Shown here: in pieces, positions 21,810 through 33,289 of the stretch
Numbering within the stretch: position 1 is the stretch's first letter
Layout of the letters: the number at the start of each line of letters is the position of its first letter
Source: Strix aluco
Taxonomy: Eukaryota > Chordata > Aves > Strigiformes > Strigidae
NCBI RefSeq assembly: GCF_031877795.1
Contig: NC_133938.1
Location: forward strand, 13,052,920-13,116,919
Reading direction: 5' to 3'
DNA length: 64,000 nucleotides
Notes under the pieces: model-generated
Seen by the model: only the letters and a program-made list of their open reading frames with translations
Database searches by the model: none
What the model was told of the DNA's origin: nothing
Made by a program: the position numbers and the translations under genes

Positions 21810-24800
21810 TTATCGGATGCCCTGGTGAATAATGCTGCTTTTGGCACTGTTTGCCTTCTCTTTCTCCTTCTTCTTTATGGGGTCCAACTCAAAACAGCGC
21901 CAGAGCCGCAGTGTTTCATCAGCAGCTGCTGAGGCCACTGTTGCACCATCAGGGCTCATAGTCAGGTTCAAGACCCTGGCAGTGTGACCTGGAGAGGAGG
22001 AGGAGGTGTTCAGTCAGGGCTGGGCTGATCACCACCTGCCCTGGTCCCTCTGGCTCTACCACAATGGTCACATTTACTCCTGTATGCCCCATGAGCCCCA
22101 CCAGCTTGCACAGCTGTCCCCACACCATGCTGCAGCAGCACAGATTTGCACCCTGGGCATGCATTTGGAGCAACAGTGTTTCTGCAGCACGCCCTAGGAG
22201 TGCCTCCCTCTAGCAGCATACCCCCAGACACCACTCTGCAGCCGTGACACTTCAGACTAGACCACCAGCATGCTCAAACCCAGGGTTATATCTGCACTCA
22301 GCTTCTAGCAGCCCACCTGTCCTCCCTCCCTCTGGCAAAGGCCTCAGCCTACCTCGCAGCTCAGTGACCTTGGCCATCGTCGGATACTTCCATATAACCA
22401 ACTGATTTTGTGCAAAGCCATGGCCTGAAATGAACTCCTTGTAGTTTGTTGACCACAGGATAGAACAGACCTAGGAAGAGGCAGTAATGCAGGTAAGACA
22501 AGCTGCTTGTGCTGATGTTTACCATCCAGAGATGAGCGTGGTCCCCTCCTTTCCTCTGGGACTCGGGACCCAGCAGCTCTATAGGTGTCCTACCAGAAGG
22601 TGTTTATCTCCATGCTGATGTTCATGTCTCACCTGGGAATGGGCATCAACAATACTGAGGCAGGTGCCAGAACACACATTCCAGATGCGGATGTGTCTGT
22701 CACTAGTCCCGCCTCCAGTGGCTAAAACATTTGACTGCCAGGGACACCATGCCACGGCCTGAAAGAAGAGGGTTAATTTTAAGACATGCAAGAGACAACC
22801 TGTGCCCAGCCAGCGCTGCATGTCTGCCTTGCACGCAGATACATGCCTACAGTAGCCCTGCACTCACCTTGACAGCACCCTGGTGCTGAGTGAAGGTCTG
22901 TAGAGGAGCAAAGTGTCCGCTGTCCCCCTGGGTGCATGGCCAGATGTTCACCAGGTTGTCATTGCCACCACTGGCCAGGTAGCGGCCGTCTAGAGACCAC
23001 TTGAGTCCACACACCTCCTGCGTGTGGCCAGCAAGTGTGGCCACATGATGCTCAGCCACTCTGACATCGTGGTGGTGGATGTGGCCAGTCCGTGCCCCGC
23101 TGCAGAGAGAAGGCTTGCAGGGTCAGGCTGGCACATATTTTCACCAAAATCCATTCTTGTACAAGAATGGGTTTCAACCAGTGTTACCAGCATCACTGGC
23201 CTGATGGCATGCCACAGATGCTCTTCACAACTTCAGCACAAAGGGCAAGAGAGAAGAGCAGCCTTCTCCCCGCAGTCCCAACAGAACAGGCTGAGTAAGA
23301 ATCCCAAGCCAGGACAGAAACTCCTCTCTGCCATCCCTAACCTGCACCACTCAGAGCTAGGACAGGAATCTGCAACAGCCAGACACTGCCCTTCACCCCC
23401 CTCCCCACACTGCTTTACCTGGAGAGGATGTAGCTGTTCCAGCTGAGGGACCCCACACGGGAAGAATGGCTGGTCATATTTCGGAGGCGTTTCTGGTGCT
23501 GTATGTCCCATAGCTAGAGAGGCAGAGCAGTTAAGTTCTCCAGAGGATGAGGAAACCCAGCCCTGTTGCTTTGCCCGAGGAACCTTGGTGCACAGGCTCT
23601 GGCATTCAACCTTTTCAGTATGGGAGCAGAGATAACTTGTATCTCATGCCTAGGGAGCAGAAGGTAACTCCAGGTGTCAGAAAACCCCCAAACCAAAAAA
23701 AACTCTGCCTTGTGTGCTGCAGTTGGACACTGGCTGGGGACATGCCCACCCACCAGTCAGGACAAGTCAGGGTGCACTGCACCCTTCTTGTGCTAGCCAA
23801 GCCTTTGTCTCAAGGCCCCACGGCTCCAGCAATCCCTAGATGACACGTCTAGTTTTACTCCTGCACTCACCTGGACCTCAGCATTACTTGTGCCAACAGC
23901 AAGGTAGTTTCCTTCTTTAATCCATGACACAGAGGAAACATAGTCATCTGGATGCTCCATCTGCAGCAGCTGGATGATCTCCCCAGAGGCGTGATTCCAC
24001 AGATAGACAGAGTTGTCCAGAGCCACTGCCAGGAAGTTCTGAGAGCTCCAGTCAATGAGATTCAGATCTACAATTTGGAAGAGCAGTGCAGGTCACACCG
24101 TGGTTACCTGGCGAGCTCTGCCCTTCACCAGTGCTGATGGCAGCTCTTCCACCTGCACAGGTGTGCATGCACAAGCACACAGGTGGGTAAGGGGCAGCCT
24201 TCTGGGTGTCACCATGCCCAGTTAGGGCAGTCAGGGAGCCCTGATCCAAGTTGCCTACACAGCACTCTGGACCACTGTTCCTGTAAGTCCACACAGGGAC
24301 ACTCCAGAAGTGGTCTGTAAGATACTGAAACAGCCTGGTTGTTACACTGCCCTAGGAACTGCACCCCAGCACAGAATGATCTCAGTGCCCAGCACTCAAT
24401 ATTGCAGCCTACTTACAATAGTCGTTGCGGATCTCTGGTGCATCCAGGATCCGGTCTGGCATTGAGGGAATGTATCTGCCATTCTTCCTGCTGGATCCAG
24501 GTGTCACTTTCTGACTGTAGAGCACTTTCAGGTTATTCTGATAGCCTGTGTGCAGAGGAACAGACTTGTTAACCTCAGTTACTGTTTCCTCCCAGCTGAG
24601 TGAAAATGAATCTGTGAGAGAAGAGATATATTGAGAAGAGCCCAGCGTTGCAGCCCCACTGGCAGTGTGGCCTGCTGAACCAGGGTGAACTCTGGTTCCT
24701 AATTCACAGGAACAAATTTAAACTGACAAGCACTTGGTTTTCTGTATCCCATTATGTTTAGTGACAGTTAAGCTCCAAAGTGCAGAGCAGAGAGTTGGAA

Positions 24801-26819
24801 GCTTTTGCAGACCTCAGGAAGGTTTGCAACCAGCAGTACAAGTGAGCAACTGACAGTCATTTCAACTTTTATAATTAAATTCACTGTAATCATGACGCAG
24901 GCCCTCAAGCTCAGGAACCCCAAGGAGGGAGACTCCAGTGCGCACAGGAGCTCCGAGAAGCCTGCTGATGTCTCCCATGTCCACACACAGGACCTCTATG
25001 TTGCTGTTCCCCTGCCCAGAGTCAACTTCTGCAGGCCCTGTACCATACCTTCTGGAGCATTCTGTGGCTTTCCAGTGAGGCGGAGGATCTTTGCCTCTTC
25101 TATGTCAAAGCCGTTCAGATTCACTGCCCAGGCTTTCTGTTGCTCCTACAGAGACAAACCACCCTCAGCGAGATGCATTTGAAACAAAGCCCACACTGCA
25201 CTTAAAACTGCAGCTGGCAAAGGACACACCTACGCCCCCTTCTAGAATCAGGAGGTGTACAGCTGTGCTGGGGGAGTCAGCTACAGACAGGCAGGTCAAA
25301 GTATTTTTTCCTCAGAGATTGACACACTGTCCTGCTCACATTTTCATACAGAAGAGTGGCAAGTTCAGTGTCTCATTGCCAGTGGGGAAAGCCACAGCCA
25401 CAAGGGACCAAATGCTTCATAAACAGATTTCAGAACACTCTGTACACATTCCAGAATAGTTCCCCGTGTAGACATTGTCCTAGAATAGCTACCACCAGCA
25501 GTTTCACTGTGCACAGGCTCACAGCTTTGTGTCTCTGTAGCCTCTTATGTTTTAAAGTCTCATTAGCCCAAAGTTGAATTCTGCTACCAGAAGTGGCACA
25601 TGCTAGAGTGAGTGGAAGCAGATATGTAATGCTCTATGTTCTTCCCTCTGCCTAGGGAAACAACCCTACAGAGCAGCTATGCTCAGGCTGTTCTATCTGC
25701 AGCTTTACAGCTTCCACCTCATCCCAGACTCCTGAAGCCTGCACTGGAAGCAGTGATGGCTCGGGCTGTCAGCCCCAGGTGCCCACTTGATAGAACTTAG
25801 TTTGCTTCTCTGGAAAAGGCCAGGAAGATTTAGCTGTTTGGCAGTGATCATTGTAGTAATCATAACTCAGCAACATGCTCACCTTCCTGGTAGGTGACTC
25901 CTCAGCAGGGTCATTCTCTTTGGTTAGGAGGAAATTGGCCATCTCCATCTGCATAGTGCTACGGTTGGGAATGTAGCGATCGCCCCCAGCCTTTGTTGGG
26001 GTGCTCTGGATTTTGGATCCAGATTTACCTGCATTCACATGCATAAATATTGTCTTACAGCTATTAAACAGTCTGTATTAGAGCTTTCAAGAGACAGCAA
26101 ACCTCACACTCTTCCACATCACACCTACCAGACAAGGTTCAGACAAGCAGGACTCAGAGCTCATGTCATGCAATCACAACTAACTTATATTTTTGCCACC
26201 CCAACCCCCCTATAATTGCACTAAAGTCTGGTTAGGGACTGCCAGAAGACAAACCGTTGGGTCTAGTGCCACAATTCCCGAGTTCACACATAAGGGGAAG
26301 ATGCAAAAATACTGTTACAGCATGTAAAGCTGTCAGCAGACAGTCCTACCCACGCTTGTCCCAACACACGGCTGTGCCAGCAAGGCTCAGCCGGGGCATC
26401 AGCAGTTCACCCAGCCCCAGTGCACAGGGCTCCGCCCCCCTCATGCTGGGGAGAAGGTGGGCGACTTCCAGGAGCCAGGCAGGGTAGCCCACCGCCTTCC
26501 GCCCGACCAGCAAGCCGGCTCGGGCAGCCTGGTATGGAGCCCCGAGCCCCGGAGCCCCAGGCAAGGGGCCCGAGCGACGCTCCCCCACCCAACCTGTTGC
26601 CGCTGGTCGCCGCCGCTCACCGGGTGTCCTGGACGGCGTCTTGCTGAAGCTGTGGGAGCGATTGACGGGCTTCATGGGCGACAGGCCGGCGGCGGGGCTG
26701 GGCCCGGGGGCGCCGCTTTCCTTGGCCTTGCGCTGCCACCGCGCGGGCGGCGCGTTGGGGATCGGTGTGTCCAGCTTCAGCAGCCCGTGCAGGTCCGCCT
26801 CGAACACGAACTGCGCCAT
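21810..26819 (-). CDS. CDC20: CDC20, mitotic APC/C activator (505 aa)
   Basis: CDC20 is the WD40 co-activator that brings substrates such as securin and cyclin B to the anaphase-promoting complex, and is held in check by the spindle checkpoint. Coding exons on the minus strand, in order, are 26621-26819, 25883-26028, 25049-25145, 24417-24545, 23871-24067, 23419-23513, 22868-23099, 22633-22758, 22353-22470 and 21810-21988. All introns are GT-AG and the frame closes (human 499 aa). Visible motifs are the C-box DRYIPNR (83-89), a KEN box (103-105), the MAD2-interaction motif KILR (134-137), seven WD40 blades from about residue 180 and the C-terminal Ile-Arg tail (HQGIR). The human CRY degron reads GRY here (170-172). 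A non-coding first exon and a cell-cycle-type promoter lie upstream. Identification is firm. Confidence 0.97.
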
Positions 26820-27155
26820 GGCGCTGCGGGCGAGCGGCGTCAGCCGGGGCCCCACGCAGGGACGCCGGACGGGCTGCAGCCCGACCCCGCCGGGCGTCCC
26901 CCCTCGCCGCTCCTCAGGGCCCTCTCCACCCCAGGGCACCCGCCCCTCCCCCGGGCCGCTCCACCACAACCTTCCCCCCCCCCCCCCCGCCCGCCGAGGC
27001 CGCGCCTCAGGGCTCCCTTCGCCACCAGGGTCTCTCCCGCCGCCCGGTTCACCTCAGGACGCACCCCCCCCCCCCCCCGCCTCCCCGGGCTCCCCCCGGC
27101 GCCCCGCCGCAGGGTCCCGGCCCTCCCCGCCCTCCGCGGCACCGCCACCCCTCAC

Positions 27156-27200
27156 CTCCACTCTGCGGCCGAAGCTCCCGCCGCCCCCCTCAGAGGCAGC
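27156..27200 (-). other. CDC20 non-coding exon 1
   Basis: A donor (GAG followed by gtgagg on the minus strand) ends this exon at 27156. It can splice to an acceptor (cccgcag) just before 26823, four bases upstream of the ATG. This gives a 5' UTR intron of about 330 bp, and human CDC20 also starts with a non-coding exon. The 5' edge is a guess from promoter motifs. Confidence 0.55.
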
Positions 27201-27201
27201 A

Positions 27202-27300
27202 TTTAAACCCCGCGCGGCCGCTCCTCCCATTGGCTGCTTCAAACCCAAACGCCGCGCGCTGCCATGGCGACCACTGCGCGTCGCGCCGCGATTGGCTGAT
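27202..27300 (-). promoter_or_regulatory. CDC20 core promoter: CCAAT boxes and CHR-like elements
   Basis: Read on the minus strand there are CCAAT boxes at 27291-27295 and 27229-27233, and a TTTGAA at 27238-27243 that fits the cell-cycle homology region (CHR) consensus. A second CHR-type or TATA-like TTTAAA lies at 27202-27207. NF-Y boxes plus a CHR are the known signature of G2/M genes repressed in G1 by the DREAM complex. Which of the two CHR-like sites works cannot be told from sequence. Confidence 0.6.
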
Positions 27301-27393
27301 CCGCGGGGCGGGGCGGGGCTTTCTACCGGGCGCAGCGGGCGCCGGTAATGCGGGGAGGGGTCGGGGGTAGGAAGAACACCGGGGAGGGAGAGC

Positions 27394-27440
27394 AGCCCCG
27401 CCCCGCCCCGCCCCGCCCCGCCCCGCTCCGCCCCGCTCCC
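27394..27440. repeat. (CCCCG)n tract between MPL and CDC20
   Basis: About seven copies of the pentamer ccccg lie here, with two ccgct variants at the right end. The minus strand is runs of four G's separated by C. It could bind Sp1-family factors or fold as a G-quadruplex just upstream of the CDC20 promoter. Confidence 0.85.
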
Positions 27441-27503
27441 CTGCGAGCCCAGGGGGCCGGGGCGCCACAAAGGAGAGAGGAGGCCGGGTGGTTGCCCGTC
27501 TAG

Positions 27504-27509
27504 TTTATA
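27504..27509 (-). terminator. Candidate MPL polyadenylation signal, variant TATAAA
   Basis: The only polyadenylation-like hexamer close after the MPL stop codon is TATAAA on the minus strand, 20 bases past the stop. There is no canonical AATAAA between here and the CDC20 promoter, so either this variant is used or the MPL transcript runs into CDC20 sequence. Confidence 0.4.
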
Positions 27510-27528
27510 TCGGGGCGGGGGACGCGGC

Positions 27529-30500
27529 TCAGGGCGGCCCGCGCAGCTCCCAGCCGCTCATGAGCAGGTAGGACTGGTTGGCGATGTCGGTGCTGGGCAG
27601 CCGGCCGGCAGTCTGCGCTGGCGGCGACGCGCCCGCCTCCCGCCGCGGGCCGGGCAGCACCTCCAGCAGGCAGGGCAGGACGGCCTCCTCCGGCGGCTGC
27701 TTGTAGAAGGCGCTGGCCTGGGGGGGGGAGACACAGAGGGGGCGCGGTGGGGGCTGCCCTTCGAGCTGCCCCCGGGGGGCGCTCAGCCGCGCTGGGCCCT
27801 GCCCTGGCCCCTCACCTGGCCGTGCTTGCTGCTTTCGTGGAGGAAGCTGCCCAGTGCGCGGTGTAGGTCGGGGACGGGGGGCCAGAGCTTCTGCTTCACG
27901 TTGCTGGGTGCGAGGAAGGGGGTGTTGAAAGCACACCCCAGTCCTGGGGTGCCCTGACGCCCCCTCGCAGGGCGCCCAGGCCTGGTGCTGGACCCCCCTC
28001 GCCTGCCCCAGGCCCAGCCCTTACCTGTAGAGGGAGGGGAAGGTGCACCGCAGCCCCAGGAGCACTCCCGTGAAGAGTAACGGCACCACCGTAACGCTCG
28101 GGATGATCCAGCCTACATCGGTGGGGGAACGCTGGGACTGCGCCCTCCCCAGACCCCCCACCACTGTCACCCTTTGCCCGGCGCTCCCCATCCCATTTCC
28201 AGTACTCTCGGTCTCCCGCCCCCGGCTGTGTGGCACCTCTGGCCACAGCCTCTGGTCCTGCCCTGTCCCTTACCCGCATCCGCCATGGCATCAACTGCGA
28301 CAGGTTTGGACCAGGCGCTCCAGCTGCCCTGGTACCACGGCCCACTGGGCTGGGCCCGCACCTGGGCATGGTAGCGGGCGCCTGGCCGTAGGTCCAGGAC
28401 TTCTTTCTTGGCTGCCCGCGGGACCTGCAGGACCTGCGGGGCAGAGCTGAGCTGGAGATGATGGCTGCTGCGGGGCGGCGAAGGGCAGCGCTGGGGTGTG
28501 GGGCTGTCCTGCCTGACCCCATGTGGGACATGTGCTGGCAGTGGAGGTGGGCAGGGCCGCTCAGGGGACAGCCCTGGCCGTGCCTTACCTTCCAGTCATG
28601 GCTGTTCTCCACGGCATAGCGGACCTGGTAGTCCAACTGCTCAGCCAGTGCCTCCAGGGGTGGCAGCCACTGCAGGCTCAGCCGGCCCTGTGACACTGTT
28701 GCCTGCACTAGCTGTGGGGCGTCTGTGAGCACTGTTGGGCACGGGGACATGTCACCGCCACAGAATGGGACATAGGACGCTGCGTCCCCCATCAGCCAGG
28801 CATGGGCAAGGGCACAGGCCACTGTGGTGCTGGGACTCACCAGCCTGGTGCAGCCAGAAGGGCTCCTTGAAGAAGCTGAGCGTGAGAGATGCATGGGGCT
28901 GGGTGATGTTCACCAGGACAGAGATGGCACTGCCAGCCCTGGGCTGGAAGGTGCAGGCGTGGGTACCCTGTGCCCCCACGCTCTCCTCACAAAGCTGCCA
29001 TGTGTCTTCCCTGTGTGAGGAGTGGGGAGCCAGTCAGACCCACCATGGCAGCCCCACTCCCCTTGCCTGCTGCCAGCCCTGCTCTGGGGCCACCCTGTCC
29101 CCACAGCCAGCGCTGCCTTGCTCCTCTTGCACTTGCCCAGGAAGGCCAGTGCTGCCCATAGTCAGTGGGCCAAGTGGTGGTGGTGAGGGTTGAGGTTGAT
29201 GATGGCAGGTCAGGGCACAGGGCCTGGTGGCACAGTGTGGGATGTGGGGCACTGAGCAGGTCCCTGGGATGTGCCACCCCTCTGCCTGAGTGCCGTGCCC
29301 CCACCATGCCCCTCACCTTGTGCTGGCCCCGCTTGGAGACAGACGGTAGAAGAGCTGGTGGGAGCTGCGGGGCTCTGTGGGGTCCCAGCTCCACTCACAG
29401 CGCACGTGCAGCAGGTCAGGGGTGCTGCAGCGCAGCCCGATGTCTCCTGGGCAGGCGAGATCCAGGGCAGGGACGGGGCTGCTTCCCCCTGGCTCCCCAA
29501 AACCTGGGTGCTGCACCTCACCTACCCCAGGACCCCAGTCCCTTGCAGCCCCAGGCATGGGTGCCGCCCCGCTGTGCCTGCCAGCACCCCAGTGGGGGGG
29601 ATCGCCGCTCACCAGAGGAGTGGGGTGTCTCTGCAGCCACTGCCTGTGACCAGGGCCCCCAGACGCCATCCATGGAGGTGCCATCGGGCTTGCTGCGCAC
29701 CTGGATGTGGTACCTCATCCCTGGGCACAGGTCCCGGAGGATCACCCAGGTGTTGGCCTGGACCAGCCCCTGCAGGAGAGGGGCCAGGCTGAGGAACGGC
29801 TGTGGCCCCCAAATCCCCCTGCCTGTCCTTGGCCCCTCTGTGTACCTGCCCCGCTCCCGGGGAGGCTGCGGCTGCCCTGGCCGTGGGTGCATGGTTACTG
29901 ACTGCTGGGTGGATGGAGGGATCCCCAGGGCGCTGCCTGCTGGGGTCCAACGCAGTGCTGCAGGGCATCTCTGGGGAGCTGGCAGGGCACCACTGTACCT
30001 CGTAGAGGAAGAAGTTCAGGTAGTCGTCAAGCGGTGGCTGCCACGACACGCAGAGCTGCCCTGCAGCCCCAGCCCAGCGGGCTGTGATGTTCACTGGCGG
30101 GGCAATGAGACCTGTGGGGAACGTGCCGGGGTGTTTGCCCTCCTGTGACAGCCCCCATCTGGGCACCCCCTGGTCCTGCTGGGAGACAGCCGGCAGTCCC
30201 CCCAGGGCTGGCTCCATGCCCGGTGTGCAGGGCACAGGGTGCTGCCAGCCCCCACGGCAGGCAGAAGGGCAGGGGATCCAGTTCTGGGGACTGTCCTGGT
30301 GTCACAGGGGTATTGCCCGGTGGGAGGGACTCACCCACCGCGTCCACGCTGAGCTCCCGCCAGTACTTGGTCTGGTTGGTGGTGGCATCCAGGACACGGA
30401 GGTGGAGCTGGGTGAAGAGCCGCACGTCCTGGCTGGGGAAGACGCAGACGTGCCGCATCCCGCCAGCCCCATGGTGCCATGTGGACACTGTGCACGCTGT

Positions 30501-33270
30501 GGGCATGTCCCTGAGGAATGGAGAGCAGGGTCTTGCAGCACCCCGTGCCTCCTGCCTGGGGCCAGGCTGGAGGAGAGGGGACCTGGGGCATGACACCAAG
30601 ACCTCAGTGTCATCAGCTCCTTCCCTGTGCCCCCATCCACTGCAGGGCACCATCCCCATGGGACTGAGGGACAGCCGAGGTCCCAGCCCTGCCGCAGGGT
30701 GTGTGGTAGCTGCCATGTAGCTCCCATGGGCTCTCCACCATCCCTCCTTCCAGCTGGGAGCCACTGGGATGGCACAGAGGGCTGTGGCACCCTGACCCTG
30801 CTGTTCTCTGTGCAGGCAAGGGGGAGGCTGGGCTGTGTCCCCACCACCTCCTACCTGCTGTACCAGTAGTAGAAGTGGCACATCCCGCTTGCTGCCTCCT
30901 CCTCTTTCTCCTCATCCCAGAAGCAGGTGAGATCCTCAAAGGAGCGTGAGAAGCAGAGGATGTCCTCGGTCACCCCTGCCAGCAGCGCAGCATCTGGGAG
31001 GAGTGTGGGCATGGAGGAACCCGTGGGCACAAACCTGTCCCCACCTCACCTGTGTCCCCCCACCCCGTGCCTGCTGGCCAGCTCGCCCCTAAGGCCAGTC
31101 TGTGCAGGCACCTGGGGCAGCGTGGGCATGGCTGTGGGCACAGCTGTGGGCACGGCTGTGACACGGGTGCCTTCCACAAGTTTGGCACGCGGGGGGCACA
31201 TGGCATGCATGCTGGCTGCTGGCTTGCACCGGGGTCCTGGCTGGCAGCAGGGATCCCGCCGGCTGGCCCTCCCCCCCCCCCCCCCCCCCCCCCTGCACGC
31301 GGGGTCCTTCAGGACAAACAAACATCCCAAAATAGCCCTGCGGTCGGAGGGGGGCTCAGGGACCGTCGATCGGGGGGAAGCACCCCTGCCCTGCTCACGC
31401 CGGAAGGTGCGCGGAAGTGAGATAAGGAGGAGCAGCGTCCCGGGGAGAGGGAAAGGGCCTCGGGGCTGGCATGGGGGCGTCTGGTCCTGAGCAGGAGGGG
31501 ATGCTCAAACCCCAGCCTGGGGATTGCTTGGGGGGCTGTGGATTTCTCTGCCCCACTCAGCAAGCTTCCCTCTTCCCTGTCATTGCAGGGATGAACTGGA
31601 GTGTCACACCCTGCAGGATCTCCATCCCAAGCAGCGGTGGCTTTGCCGGCACATGGGTGCCTGTCCCTGTTGTCAGGGAAAAGGGGACAGCCCCAAGATG
31701 CAGATGTGTGAAGCACAGGGGTGGCCTTGCTGCCCCCCAGAATTGCTCCAGCACTCCCTTCTCCCCCACTGCCTCTGCCCTGGGACCTGCTCCAGGCCCC
31801 CTCCTCCTCTTCCTCCTGAGATGTGCTCCCTTCCCCAGGGGCTTCCCCCAGCTGCAGGAACCCACAAGAAACCCACTGCCAGTGCCTGGCCCCGCTCCAT
31901 GTGCTGAGTGCATCCATTCTCTGCTACACACCCTCTATGCTGACAGTTGAGACCACCCTGGGTGAAGAATAAGGGACAGTCCTCAAATGTCCTTGCCACA
32001 TTCTCAGTGTCCCTCTGCTCTCCCTGTCCCTTCCCTTGCCCTGACCCCCCAGCCCTGTTCCTCCTTTACCAGCCCTGTGTTGCCTTCCTCCCCCAGCCAA
32101 CATCCCCTCCCCGCAGACCACAGCCTCCCCACCTGCTCTTCCCTTTTTGCACCCCACTGTCCCCACCCTCATGCTGGCTCCCAGTGCCAGGGTGGCCAAG
32201 TCCTAGCAGCCCGGTGGCACAGGGACCCATGACACCAGTGGGAGGCCACACCAGTCCTGTGGGCTACCAGAGCATCTTTGCTGGGCACAGGCTATTTCCT
32301 AGGAAGAGCGGCCACCCAGCTCTGCAGCCCACATCAGCCACGCCCGGGCAGCACGCTGCCGAGCTGGTGGTGGGCTCGGGGCATGGCAATGTCGTAGAAG
32401 CTGCGGGCAGAGGGAGGATGAGCCCAGCCCCAACCTTCCTCCCACTGCCCCTACACTGGCGACTCAGAACGTGTGCCTGAGCCTGCTGTAGTCAGAGACC
32501 TGGGGTGGGGCTGGAGAGCAGAGCAGGAGATCGACAGGATTTTGTTCAGTTAATGGTTTTTATGGTGCTGTAGAAAGTGTTAAAAAGTCTAAGGAGGGGC
32601 TTAAAGGAAGTGTGAACAGGCCTGAAATGGGAGAAAGCCTTGAAGTGGTTCTGCCAGGTGCAGTGAACCAGGCTGGGGCCAGCTACCAGCTGAGCTGAGG
32701 ATGCTCAGCGGGGCAGTAAGATCACTGCAAGGCTGGCACAGAAGCGTTGGGATCAGTCTGGCAGTGCCGCTGTGTCACCCGCGGTGCAGAGCCGTGCTGT
32801 CAGACATTAACTTGAATTTTGCTCAGACCCTCATCACCATAACTCCAAGAACTTTTGATGAGCAGGGAGCCCCTTCTGCTACCTGCATGGGACTGGGAGC
32901 CCCAGATTGCCACCCCAAAGGGGCACTGGGGGCTGCCAGGTCCTGCCTGCAGAGACCAGGGATGTCCCTTTGCTCTGGGCACCCCAGGGTGTCCCACGGG
33001 TGAGAAGGGTGCTCCATGGCCCATCCTGAACACCACCCGCACACCCGCCTGGGATGTTCCCCAACCCTGCAGATTTCGGCTGCCTTGGGGTGCTCGCTGC
33101 CCATGCCCAGTGTGCCAGCTCCTCTCTGGCCCATTCTTTGTGGGAGAAAATGGCCCCAAGGTCCTACCTTGGGATGTCACTGGCTCGGGGGCTGATGGTG
33201 GGCTGTGGAGGCTGAGCAGGACGGCAGGGAGCAGGGAGAGGAGCCAGTCCCAGCGCAGGCAGGCTGCCAT
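27529..33270 (-). CDS. MPL: MPL, thrombopoietin receptor (599 aa)
   Basis: MPL is a type I cytokine receptor that signals through JAK2 and STATs to drive thrombocyte/megakaryocyte and stem-cell growth. Coding exons in order are 33168-33270, 30855-30993, 30335-30510, 29846-30111, 29613-29769, 29317-29446, 28841-29010, 28589-28722, 28274-28433, 28025-28112, 27816-27903 and 27529-27717. The frame closes (human 635 aa). It has a signal peptide (about 1-25), two cytokine-receptor modules with WGPWS (265-269) and WSAWS (463-467), one membrane span (about 480-500), a Box1-like WPPVP (515-519) and a tyrosine in IANQSY (Tyr587). The juxtamembrane motif that is RWQFP in human is RCTFP here. The second of the two C-terminal human tyrosines has no counterpart. 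The exon 4 donor is uncertain because an in-frame alternative exists. The gene family is certain. Confidence 0.96.
31271..31293. repeat. 23-bp C homopolymer in MPL intron 1
   Basis: This is an uninterrupted run of 23 C's on the + strand (G's in the MPL transcript), about 280 bp from exon 2. It is likely length-variable and error-prone in assembly. MPL intron 1 (30994-33167) otherwise shows no exon or repeat that I recognise. Confidence 0.9.
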
Positions 33271-33289
33271 CCTGCAACCCGTGTGCCAG

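Larger units (their letters stand above)
26450..27450. promoter_or_regulatory. CpG island over CDC20 exon 1-2 and promoter
   Basis: This is dense CpG sequence covering the first coding exon, the non-coding exon and the promoter. GC-rich sequence continues into the last exons of MPL. C-runs of 15 (26974-26988 and 27064-27078) lie in the 5' UTR intron. Long frames on both strands across this island are GC-driven artefacts. Confidence 0.8.

Noticed and set aside
26457-27470. Several 130-250-codon frames on both strands over the CDC20 promoter
   Set aside because: They are Pro/Arg/Ala-rich products of C-runs and CpG island sequence, overlapping the true CDC20 first exon in the wrong frame.
29165-30148. 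327-codon plus-strand open frame
   Set aside because: It is antisense to MPL exons 4-6 and a coding shadow of a GC-rich gene.
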